Assembly: GCA_045640725.1 (NCBI GenBank)
Contig: JAZUFN010000243.1
Coordinates: 1 to 6,545, forward strand
Direction: 5' to 3'
Source of the DNA: RGIG3528 sp045640725
Lineage (GTDB): Bacteria > Bacillota > Clostridia > Lachnospirales > Lachnospiraceae
DNA length: 6,545 nt
The position numbers and the translations under genes are program-made. Positions 1-5,842 of this stretch are shown here, in pieces. Position 1 is the first letter of the stretch. Each line of letters starts with the position of its first letter. Below the pieces are notes generated by a model. That model worked only from the letters and a program-made list of their open reading frames with translations, made no database searches and was not told the DNA's origin.

Positions 1-66
1 CCCAAGGGCTTTGGCGCCTATAAACTCGAAGGTGAAATGTCGCTAATTACCTCCTGCGCCAAATAA
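1..66 (+). CDS. Possible C-terminal end of an upstream gene (partial)
   Basis: Reading frame 1 is open from the window edge to a TAA at 64-66 and would encode about 21 residues ending in ...GEMSLITSCAK. The other two forward frames are closed by stops within this stretch. The composition is plausible for a real protein end, but 21 residues are too few to name a family, and the open frame could be chance. No terminator hairpin is visible between this stop and the repeats that follow at 69, so nothing seen here separates it from the htpG region except the htpG promoter itself. Confidence 0.35.
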   Translation, partial: PKGFGAYKLEGEMSLITSCAK

Positions 67-68
67 TG

Positions 69-132
69 TGACACAGGGACGTTTCTCACCGTCAACTTTT
101 TGACACAGGGACGTTTCTCACTGTCAACTTTT
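69..132. repeat. Two contiguous 32-bp direct repeats, GGGACGTTTCTC family
   Basis: Copies at 69-100 and 101-132 are identical except for one C/T difference at the 22nd base. Each copy starts TGACACAGGGACG and ends GTCAACTTTT, so each carries a short inverted pair (TGAC...GTCA; in copy 2, TTGACA 100-105 with TGTCAA 122-127). The array ends 9 bp before the CIRCE operator. It resembles the 32-bp units at 6416-6482 in period and in the GGGACGT-T/A-TCT core. The lack of spacers rules out CRISPR. A REP-like or mobile palindromic element is my inference; no transposase is present in the window. Confidence 0.85.
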
Positions 133-141
133 CCGAAATCG

Positions 142-168
142 TTAGCACTCTTTTACAGTGAGTGCTAA
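142..168. promoter_or_regulatory. CIRCE operator (HrcA binding site)
   Basis: TTAGCACTC (142-150) and GAGTGCTAA (160-168) form a perfect 9-bp inverted repeat around a 9-bp spacer, the exact CIRCE consensus recognised by the heat-shock repressor HrcA. It lies 7 bp upstream of the proposed -35 box of htpG, not in the transcribed leader where CIRCE usually sits. Repression of htpG by HrcA, relieved on heat shock, is the straightforward inference. Confidence 0.96.
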
Positions 169-175
169 TTTTTTG

Positions 176-204
176 TTGACTTTTCGTTTTTGGGGTAGTA
201 AAAT
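176..204 (+). promoter_or_regulatory. htpG promoter, sigma-A type
   Basis: TTGACT (-35, 176-181) and TAAAAT (-10, 199-204) are separated by exactly 17 bp, with five of six bases matching the consensus in each box. Transcription would start near 211, giving a leader of about 55 nt before the htpG start codon. The CIRCE operator lies just upstream. Confidence 0.75.
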
Positions 205-265
205 ATACCTTGCTGATGAAAAAGCAATATTTCGAAAAATAAATCTTTTTAAAGGAGATACAAAT

Positions 266-2221
266 ATGAGACAGGGTAATCTTTCAATTGATTCAGAGAA
301 TATTTTCCCTATAATCAAGCAGTGGCTTTACAGTGACCACGATATTTTTTACAGAGAGCTTATTTCCAACGGCTGCGATGCCATTACAAAGCTTAAGAAG
401 CTGGATTCAGTAGGAGAGTTTTCTCTTCCTGAGGGTACAGAGTTTAGAGTGGACGTTTTTGTAAATCAGGAAAATAAGACTATTACTATTACCGATAATG
501 GTATCGGTATGACTGAGGAAGAAGTAGAAAAGTACATCAACCAGATTGCTTTTTCCGGCGCTAAGGACTTTATGGAGCAGTACAAGGACAAGGCCGGCTC
601 TGAGCAGATTATCGGTCACTTTGGCCTCGGTTTCTATTCAGCTTTCATGGTAGCTGACAGGGTTACTATTGATACCCTTTCTTATAAGGAAGGTGCCAAG
701 GCTGTCAGCTGGGAGTCAGAGGGCGGTCAGACCTTCGAGATGAAGGAGGGTGACAAGCCTGAGCGTGGTACTACCATCGTTTTGTATCTGAATGAGGATT
801 CATACGAGTTTGCCAATGCATACAGAGCAAAAGAGGTTATAGAAAAGTACTGTTCATTCATGCCGGTGCCGATCTTCTTTAAGGATGAGAACGCCAAGCC
901 TGCAGAGGTAAAAGAAGGTGAGACACCTGAGGCTCCAAAGCCTATCAACGAGGTAAATCCTCTCTGGACCAAGCAACCTTCATCTTGCACAGAAGAGGAG
1001 TACAAGAAGTTTTACAGAGATGCCTTCAATGATTTCAAGGAGCCTCTTTTCTGGATTCACTTGAATATGGACTATCCTTTTAACCTTAAGGGCATCCTGT
1101 ATTTCCCTAAGATTAACACAGAGTACGATTCTATCGAGGGTAAGATTAAGCTTTATTCCAATCAGGTATTTGTGGCCGACAATATCAAGGAGGTTATTCC
1201 TGAGTTCTTGATGCTTCTTAAGGGCTGCATTGACTGTCCTGACCTGCCACTTAACGTATCCCGTTCTGCTCTTCAGAACGATGGCTTTGTAAAAAAGATT
1301 CAGGATTACATCACCAAGAAAGTAGCTGACAAGCTTATCGGTATGTACAAGGTAGAGCGCGAGTCCTATGAAAAATATTGGGATGATATCTCCCCATTTA
1401 TCAAGTTTGGTTGCCTTAAAGATGACAAGTTCCGTGATAAAATTAAAGATTATGTTATCTTTAAAAACCTTTCCGATAAATACCTTACTCTTCCGGAGTA
1501 TGTAAAGGCTGCCAAGGGCGAGGAAACTACAGCTACAGATGAAAACGGGGCAGAGGTTCAGGCTGAGGTTGTAGAGGATAATAAGACAGAGGGCGAAGAT
1601 GCGGAAAAGAAGAAGGATACTGTATACTATGTTACAGATCTTGTGCAGCAGAGCCAGTATGTAAATATGTTTAAAGAAAACGGCAAGGATGCTCTTATCC
1701 TTACCCACAATATCGATCAGCCTTTTATTTCTCAGCTGGAGTATCAGAATGATACAGTACGTTTTGTACGTATCGACTCTGAGGTGGCAGAGGATATGAA
1801 GGATGAGACATCAGAAGATGAGCTTAAAGACCAGCAGAACAAGCTTACTGATATGTTCCGCAAGACTCTTTCCAAGGAAAAGCTGGAAGTACAGGTACAG
1901 AAGATTAAGTCTGAGCGTATCGCAGCTATGATTACACTTTCTGAGGAGAGCCGCAGAATGCAGGATATGATGAAGATGTACTCCATGGGCGGTATGGATG
2001 CCGGCATGGATGATATGTTTGGCGTCAGCGAGACTCTTGTTCTCAATGCCAACCATCCTCTGGTTCAGTATTTATTCGAGCACTCCCGTACAAAAAATGC
2101 CACAGTTATCTGTGAGCAGCTGTACGACCTGGCCCTGCTTCAGCACAAGCCACTTTCACCTGAAGCTATGACCAAGTTCGTAGAGAGATCCAATGAGATT
2201 ATGATGCTGCTGACCAAGTAA
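266..2221 (+). CDS. htpG: HtpG, bacterial Hsp90 molecular chaperone
   Basis: ATP-dependent cytosolic chaperone that acts as a homodimer in folding and stress protection. The 651-residue protein shows the GHKL ATPase signatures: ELISNGCDA with the catalytic-type Glu at about residue 31 and Asn35, DNGIGM with the adenine-contacting Asp77, and GHFGLGFYSAF (117-127) at the ATP lid. The middle domain follows, with an LNVSRSALQ motif, and the C-terminal dimerisation domain ends the protein. It is longer than the 624-residue E. coli protein because of a Pro/Glu-rich insert (about 206-233) and a highly acidic linker (about 417-450); a Met-rich stretch sits near 565-588. The opening (NIFPIIKQWLYSDHDIF) resembles the Bacteroidetes form more than the proteobacterial one. 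The ATG at 266 has AAGGAG at 252-257; the in-frame GTG at 158 lies inside CIRCE and upstream of the promoter, so it is rejected. Regulation is probably through HrcA. Confidence in identity is very high. Confidence 0.98.
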   Translation: MRQGNLSIDSENIFPIIKQWLYSDHDIFYRELISNGCDAITKLKKLDSVGEFSLPEGTEFRVDVFVNQENKTITITDNGIGMTEEEVEKYINQIAFSGAKDFMEQYKDKAGSEQIIGHFGLGFYSAFMVADRVTIDTLSYKEGAKAVSWESEGGQTFEMKEGDKPERGTTIVLYLNEDSYEFANAYRAKEVIEKYCSFMPVPIFFKDENAKPAEVKEGETPEAPKPINEVNPLWTKQPSSCTEEEYKKFYRDAFNDFKEPLFWIHLNMDYPFNLKGILYFPKINTEYDSIEGKIKLYSNQVFVADNIKEVIPEFLMLLKGCIDCPDLPLNVSRSALQNDGFVKKIQDYITKKVADKLIGMYKVERESYEKYWDDISPFIKFGCLKDDKFRDKIKDYVIFKNLSDKYLTLPEYVKAAKGEETTATDENGAEVQAEVVEDNKTEGEDAEKKKDTVYYVTDLVQQSQYVNMFKENGKDALILTHNIDQPFISQLEYQNDTVRFVRIDSEVAEDMKDETSEDELKDQQNKLTDMFRKTLSKEKLEVQVQKIKSERIAAMITLSEESRRMQDMMKMYSMGGMDAGMDDMFGVSETLVLNANHPLVQYLFEHSRTKNATVICEQLYDLALLQHKPLSPEAMTKFVERSNEIMMLLTK

Positions 2222-2661
2222 TGAATAAAATCAAAAACTACAATAAAACACTTTTGGCTTGTTACCTGGGCTTTATCACTCAGGCAATTACCATTAATTT
2301 TACGCCGCTTTTATTTCTGACCTTTCACAGAACCTATGGCATATCTCTGGGAGGACTGGCAGCCCTGTCTGTCCATCCTGTAGCAGGCTTACTGGGCTGC
2401 ATTATCTGTGGCAGTTCAGTAGGTATCATGTGGCCCGGCACTATCAGTATTACATCCAAGCAGCTCCCTTTAGGTGGCACCGCTATGTTCGCTCTATTAG
2501 CTATGGCAGGTGATATGGGCGGCTCAGTTGGCCCAGCTCTCCTAGGCATAGTATCCCAGCTTTCCGACGATAATATAAAGATGGGCATGCTGGCCGGATG
2601 CACCTTCCCACTAGTCCTTATTATCGCCGCCATAGCAATGAGAAAAATGCGACGGGATTGA
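2221..2661 (+). pseudogene. Major facilitator superfamily transporter remnant with internal deletion
   Basis: The 146 codons read as two ends of one MFS permease joined in frame. Residues 1-48 look like the start of such a protein, with the first membrane helix (LLACYLGFITQAITINF) and the following YGIS loop. Residues from about 53 look like the last third, with GCIICGSSVGIMWPG, a GGTAMFALLAMAGDMGGSVGP helix and a final helix ending in the basic tail RKMRRD. MFS permeases usually have about 400 residues and 12 helices; only about four remain, so the protein can hardly transport. The join lies near 2356-2382. The ATG shares one base with the htpG stop (TAATG) and has no Shine-Dalgarno sequence, so any translation would depend on coupling. 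The intact frame suggests a recent or selectively tolerated deletion. A functional short membrane protein is less likely but not excluded. Confidence 0.7.
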
Positions 2662-2670
2662 TGTTTTTAG

Positions 2671-2699
2671 TTGACATTTTATATGAAAAATAGGATAAT
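2671..2699 (+). promoter_or_regulatory. Promoter of the tRNA-Pro/tRNA-Thr unit
   Basis: A perfect -35 TTGACA (2671-2676) lies 17 bp before GATAAT (2694-2699), which matches the -10 consensus at five of six positions. Transcription would start near 2706, about 30 nt before the mature 5' end of tRNA-Pro. The near-consensus boxes fit stable RNA genes. Confidence 0.85.
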
Positions 2700-2732
2700 A
2701 AATCCGTTCGCCAAAGAGCGAATGGATTTATT
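2697..2732 (+). terminator. 15-bp hairpin between the MFS remnant and the tRNAs, terminator-like
   Basis: AATAAATCCGTTCGC (2697-2711) pairs with GCGAATGGATTTATT (2718-2732) around a 6-base loop, with a single G-U pair. No clear T run follows (ATTCTAT), so termination efficiency is uncertain. Its left arm contains most of the tRNA promoter -10 box, and the likely tRNA start point falls inside the left arm. Transcripts reading through from htpG would form the full hairpin, while transcripts from the tRNA promoter would not. Confidence 0.55.
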
Positions 2733-2736
2733 CTAT

Positions 2737-2810
2737 CGAGGCGTGGCTCAGTTTGGTAGAGCGCTGCGTTCGGGACGCAGAGGTCGCAAGTTCGAATCTT
2801 GTCGCCTCGA
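2737..2810 (+). tRNA. tRNA-Pro, anticodon CGG
   Basis: Complete cloverleaf of 74 nt: acceptor stem CGAGGCG (2737-2743) with CGCCTCG (2803-2809), D stem GCTC/GAGC, anticodon stem CTGCG/CGCAG enclosing loop TTCGGGA with anticodon CGG at 2771-2773, and T arm GCAAG-TTCGAAT-CTTGT. The discriminator is A2810 and the CCA end is not encoded. It decodes the proline codon CCG. It is cotranscribed with tRNA-Thr 35 bp downstream. Confidence 0.97.
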
Positions 2811-2845
2811 TTTACATTTTAAATTGTTTTTAGTAATTAATATAT

Positions 2846-2918
<73 letters not shown>

Positions 2919-2924
2919 ATACAA

Positions 2925-2946
2925 GAGCCACAATGGCTCCTTTTTT
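2925..2946 (+). terminator. Rho-independent terminator of the tRNA unit
   Basis: GAGCCA (2925-2930) pairs with TGGCTC (2934-2939) across a 3-base loop, followed by C and six T residues (2941-2946). It begins 7 nt after the tRNA-Thr discriminator base. Confidence 0.88.
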
Positions 2947-3000
2947 ATATAAAGAGGAATGCGTGGTCGTATATTTGGACTATCCGAGGGGGACTAAATT

Positions 3001-4137
3001 ATGAAAACTAAATTATTTACACTTGCCGGTATATTTCTTTGCTCATGCATTTTGTTTGGAGCATGTGGTAAAGGGACTACAGAGAAGCCGGAAAACAGCG
3101 AGGATCCTAATCCTTCCCAGGCTGTAGAAAATACTACTAATACAAAGCCTGATTGGGAGAAAATAGGATATGAAGGCAAGGAAATTACAGATGATGAGTT
3201 TAGTAAAGCTGAAAGTGGCAATGGATTGGTGTACTTGAGCTATCAATATCGCGGCATAGAGCCCACTAATGCATTTTGCTTTGATGTGACTTCCAAGGGG
3301 GAGAGCCTGAGCAAAGGCAGGTTTTCACTTATGCAGGTCCTTGGTGGGGCTATTACGAGCTGGCTGTATAGTGATATGGTTACAGACTCATATGATGATT
3401 TATATATTACTGAAAAAATAGTAGATAGGGAATATAGAGAACTGGATGAAAACGAACACCCTGTTCGGGGTTGGGATACTGAGATGTATGTATATGCTGA
3501 CAGAGAGGACGGAAAGGTTGATTTTTATTACTTTAATCCGGATAGGAACATTGTCCATGGTATAGGAGAGGAAAAAGATTACTTAAATTCGAAAGTGAAA
3601 ATTGACAGCATTAGTACAGAACCTCTGGAAGAATTGGAATTTATGCATATATATGCACTTTCATTGAAATATATGAATGCGCTTATGTCTTGGAATGAGA
3701 TGAGTGGCCAGATTCATAACATTTTTATATATATGGATGATCTCGGTAGTGAAGTCAGCATCGATCTGGAACTGGAGGGCTTTGGGCCGGAAAAGAAAGA
3801 ACTGTACTGGGAATCCGATAGTCAGATTATAACTGATTTTTTGAATAAGGTGTATCAGGCTACAGGTGGTACAGAGAGTGTGATAAACTCGTATATAGCA
3901 TATAATAGTGTGGGATATGATTACGCTAGTATGAAAAAAATAACAATGAATGTTTTGGTGACTGGGCGTCATAACTTGAAATATGCATATACATTTTATG
4001 CAGATGATAAAGGAAACCTCTATAAGCCAAGAACAAATATCTATATTAGTCAGTTTTTAGGACTTAGTGGGTGTGGTTGCATAGTTGATTTGGTATTGAT
4101 TCAAAAAACCAGTGAACCTATAACCTTTGAATACTAA
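3001..4137 (+). CDS. Secreted lipoprotein of unknown function
   Basis: 378 residues. The N terminus is a lipoprotein signal: basic MKTK, a hydrophobic core, and a lipobox-like LFGAC with the modified Cys at residue 22, so the mature protein should be anchored on the outer face of the membrane. A low-complexity acidic/Asn/Thr linker (about 23-50) follows, typical of Gram-positive lipoproteins. The rest is a soluble domain rich in Asp, Glu and Tyr that I do not recognise. It contains many aromatic beta-like segments, a Cys pair (GCGC) near residue 358 and a hydrophobic stretch beside it. The start ATG is preceded by a GAGGGGG ribosome binding site (2986-2992). It stands alone after the tRNA terminator, and I see no convincing promoter in the 54 bp between. 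There is no sign of truncation. The position -3 residue is Phe rather than the usual Leu, a mild departure from the lipobox. Confidence 0.85.
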   Translation: MKTKLFTLAGIFLCSCILFGACGKGTTEKPENSEDPNPSQAVENTTNTKPDWEKIGYEGKEITDDEFSKAESGNGLVYLSYQYRGIEPTNAFCFDVTSKGESLSKGRFSLMQVLGGAITSWLYSDMVTDSYDDLYITEKIVDREYRELDENEHPVRGWDTEMYVYADREDGKVDFYYFNPDRNIVHGIGEEKDYLNSKVKIDSISTEPLEELEFMHIYALSLKYMNALMSWNEMSGQIHNIFIYMDDLGSEVSIDLELEGFGPEKKELYWESDSQIITDFLNKVYQATGGTESVINSYIAYNSVGYDYASMKKITMNVLVTGRHNLKYAYTFYADDKGNLYKPRTNIYISQFLGLSGCGCIVDLVLIQKTSEPITFEY

Positions 4138-4202
4138 TATACAAAATGCAAATTTGCCATGACACTATTCTGTAATGAGAATTTCATGGAGAAGGCAGAT
4201 AC

Positions 4203-4235
4203 ATAGAGCCACGGGCTTCAAACCCGTGGCTCTAT
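4203..4235. terminator. Perfect 13-bp hairpin without a T tract
   Basis: ATAGAGCCACGGG (4203-4215) pairs perfectly with CCCGTGGCTCTAT (4223-4235) around a 7-base loop. The hairpin lies 65 bp after the lipoprotein stop and ends 10 bp before the Shine-Dalgarno of the next gene. Neither strand has a run of T after the stem, so it is not a textbook intrinsic terminator. It may end the lipoprotein transcript, stabilise an RNA end, or act in the leader of the downstream gene. Confidence 0.6.
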
Positions 4236-4245
4236 CTATATAACT

Positions 4246-4252
4246 AGGAGGA
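4246..4252 (+). promoter_or_regulatory. Ribosome binding site that fixes a TTG start
   Basis: AGGAGGA at 4246-4252 is a near-perfect Shine-Dalgarno sequence about 8 nt before TTG 4260-4262. The nearby GTG at 4256 is in another frame and reaches a stop after three further codons, so the TTG is the supported initiation codon for the downstream gene. Confidence 0.8.
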
Positions 4253-4259
4253 CAGTGAG

Positions 4260-4637
4260 TTGCAGATAGAAGAAGCAAGGCTTATCATAGAGAAAGAAGA
4301 ATTACAGGATGGCTATTTGTATGTACCATTTATCCATATATTAAACTACGAAGGCATCATCCTGGAAAAAGTGAACGAAGGGTATAGAGTCTGTAGGCGA
4401 AGCGTCAGTGAGAGAGACTGCGAGTCAGACTATGATGCGGCAGTTTTTCGGAATGAAGAGGAAGCACTGGAGGACTTTATAATTAAGCTAAGGGAGCTTA
4501 ACGAGCTCCGAAAGGCCACAGCACGATATTATGAGAAGCAGAGAAAAAAATCCGAACTGGACCGACTGACGGTTAAGATTTCGATTATCGTACTGATTCT
4601 TGTGGGGATTCTTGGATTGGTGAAATTATTAAGTTGA
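4260..4637 (+). CDS. Small C-terminally membrane-anchored protein, unknown function
   Basis: 125 residues, starting at TTG. The cytosolic part (1-~100) has alternating helix/strand character: an N-terminal helix, the strand-rich YLYVPFIHILNYEGIILEKV, a charged loop, then a helix carrying NEEEALEDFI, and a strongly charged coiled-coil-like helix rich in Glu, Lys and Arg (about 73-105). It ends in one hydrophobic segment (about 106-124, ISIIVLILVGILGLV) with only KLLS after it, so it would be a tail-anchored-type protein with the bulk inside the cell. The layout of the soluble part loosely recalls small immunity proteins, but this is a weak impression and not an assignment. No promoter is obvious; a strong hairpin lies just upstream. 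A degenerate gene fragment follows within a few bases. Confidence 0.75.
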   Translation: MQIEEARLIIEKEELQDGYLYVPFIHILNYEGIILEKVNEGYRVCRRSVSERDCESDYDAAVFRNEEEALEDFIIKLRELNELRKATARYYEKQRKKSELDRLTVKISIIVLILVGILGLVKLLS

Positions 4638-4638
4638 A

Positions 4639-4851
4639 TCATTGGATATCCTTGCTGTGGACAATGCCTGCATCGATATTATCTACCATTTGCCCATGAA
4701 CGCCGGCAAACATATGATTGAACGTGTGGAGACCAGGCACGGACTTAGACAGCTATCCTATATGAAAGAATTAGGCATGGGCTTGGTGGGCATATTATCT
4801 GACACTTCGGATATATGTCCTGCCTGCCGCAGGGCAGTGGACGCCGGTTAA
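4639..4851 (+). pseudogene. Fragment resembling the C-terminal part of a DUF362-type iron-sulfur protein
   Basis: The frame from 4639 to the TAA at 4849-4851 encodes SLDILAVDNACIDIIYHLP..., then ERVETRHGLRQLSYMKELGMG. This resembles, from memory, the region after the second motif of DUF362 proteins (a D-x-[VL]-A-[VL]-D-x-A-C-x-D pattern, then a Glu-Leu-Gly-x-Gly segment close to the normal end). The similarity runs upstream of the only possible start (TTG 4642), which has no Shine-Dalgarno sequence. After ELGMG the usual ending is replaced by about 20 unrelated-looking residues containing CPAC. This suggests a broken remnant joined to other coding debris. The family name is tentative; the absence of a proper start is directly visible. 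Confidence 0.5.
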
Positions 4852-4893
4852 TTCGCCGGATTGTCACAATAAAGCCACAATATTTCATTAAAA

Positions 4894-4928
4894 TATAATT
4901 ACAAGCACTAAGCGGGAGGCTTTATAAT
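4894..4928 (+). promoter_or_regulatory. Possible promoter region of the alarmone synthetase gene
   Basis: Two perfect TATAAT hexamers occur at 4894-4899 and 4923-4928 in the AT-rich leader before 4959. Neither has a good -35 box at 16-18 bp spacing, so which, if either, is used cannot be decided by eye. The 107 bp between 4852 and 4958 hold no other convincing signal. Confidence 0.35.
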
Positions 4929-4958
4929 AAAAGTAATTATTGCAAGGAGAAAGAACAA

Positions 4959-5702
4959 ATGAATGAATTACTGCCAAATATTAGCATAGATCAGCTGGGT
5001 ATGGATTTTCTTTATGACCAGGCCAATGAAATGATGGACACTGTGCTGGAGTACAAAAACATGATGATGGAGTACTCCTGCGCTATCCGAGAGATTAAAA
5101 CAAAGTTTGAGGTCCTGCAGACGGAGTTTTCCGCGAAAAACGACAGGAATCCCATCAGCTCCATACATACCAGACTCAAGAGCCAAAGCAGTATTGTGGA
5201 GAAGATGGTCAGAAAGGGAATCCCTATTTCCCAGGACAATATAAGGGACAACCTTAACGATATCGCAGGCATCAGGGTCGTATGCTCATACATAGATGAT
5301 ATTTATATGCTGGCTGATGCCCTCTGTGCTCAGGACGATATTGAGGTAATCGATAGGAAGGACTATATAGCTCACCCCAAGGAAAACGGATATCGCAGCC
5401 TTCACCTTATAGTTTCGGTCCCAGTATTTTTTGCCAATGAATCAAAGAAAATTAAAGCTGAAGTTCAGATACGAACAATAGCAATGGACTTCTGGGCCAG
5501 TTTAGAGCATGATATAAAGTATAAGAAAAATGCTCCTAACGCAGCTGCGATAATAAGCGGTCTTAAAGAATGTGCCGAGGCTATCGCTGAAAATGATGAG
5601 AAGATGCTGGAGCTCAGAAAGCAGATGGACCGCACCAAAGATACCAAAAACAGAGACGATGACTTTATGAACAAGCTTAAGCGCCTGGATAAGATGTTTT
5701 AA
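4959..5702 (+). CDS. Small alarmone synthetase, (p)ppGpp synthetase (RelA/SpoT domain only)
   Basis: Transfers pyrophosphate from ATP to the 3'-OH of GDP or GTP to make (p)ppGpp, the stringent-response signal, in the cytosol. The 247-residue protein has the synthetase motifs in order: RLKSQSSI (72-79, ATP-site basic residues), DIAGIRVVC (101-109, metal/base contact), RKDYIAHPKENGYRSLH (133-149, substrate Lys/Tyr/Arg cluster) and EVQIRT followed by DFWASLEH (168-184, catalytic Glu and Gln). It has no HD hydrolase, TGS or ACT domain, so it is a stand-alone synthetase like YjbM/RelQ and YwaC/RelP but somewhat longer, with an extended N-terminal helix (about 10-45) and a charged C-terminal tail. 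The ATG has AAGGAGA (4944-4950) at good spacing. All key residues look intact. Which SAS subfamily it belongs to cannot be settled here. No T-tract terminator separates it from the HAD gene, which has its own promoter. Confidence 0.93.
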   Translation: MNELLPNISIDQLGMDFLYDQANEMMDTVLEYKNMMMEYSCAIREIKTKFEVLQTEFSAKNDRNPISSIHTRLKSQSSIVEKMVRKGIPISQDNIRDNLNDIAGIRVVCSYIDDIYMLADALCAQDDIEVIDRKDYIAHPKENGYRSLHLIVSVPVFFANESKKIKAEVQIRTIAMDFWASLEHDIKYKKNAPNAAAIISGLKECAEAIAENDEKMLELRKQMDRTKDTKNRDDDFMNKLKRLDKMF

Positions 5703-5780
5703 GCTGTTACGATTATTTATTTTATCCTCGAATTGTTCCGCTTCGTTTCATGGCTCCTGCGGCTAGACGGTATCATATAA

Positions 5781-5809
5781 TTGTCAAGCGCTGCTATAAG
5801 TGCTACAAT
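5781..5809 (+). promoter_or_regulatory. Promoter of the HAD hydrolase gene
   Basis: TTGTCA (-35, 5781-5786) lies 17 bp before TACAAT (-10, 5804-5809), and TGC directly before the -10 box supplies an extended -10 TGn motif. Transcription would start near 5816, leaving a short leader of about 27 nt with the ribosome binding site. Confidence 0.8.
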
Positions 5810-5842
5810 ATATACGAAAAAGGAAATATACGAGGAGAGGAC

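Noticed and set aside
69..132. CRISPR array, suggested by 32-bp repeat length
   Set aside because: The copies are directly contiguous with no spacers, there are only two, and no cas gene is present.
158..265. N-terminal extension of HtpG from a GTG inside the CIRCE element
   Set aside because: It would start within the operator and upstream of the promoter, it adds 36 residues not found in HtpG, and the ATG at 266 has a good ribosome binding site.
980..1708. 242-codon open frame on the minus strand within htpG
   Set aside because: It is antisense to a strongly conserved chaperone domain, has no plausible ribosome binding site or family, and its composition is that of a shadow frame.
4157..4189. 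Weak inverted repeat CCATGA...TCATGG after the lipoprotein gene
   Set aside because: It has only short interrupted pairing, a large loop and no T tract; chance is likely, and the strong hairpin at 4203 is the better candidate.
4852..4958. Riboswitch or T-box in the leader of the alarmone synthetase gene
   Set aside because: The 107 bp are AT-rich with no conserved aptamer motif, no T-box sequence and no terminator/antiterminator pair that I can see.
5750..5842. 31-residue N-terminal extension of the HAD protein
   Set aside because: It spans the promoter at 5781-5809 and has no Shine-Dalgarno; ATG 5843 has GAGGAGAGG and gives the normal HAD opening.
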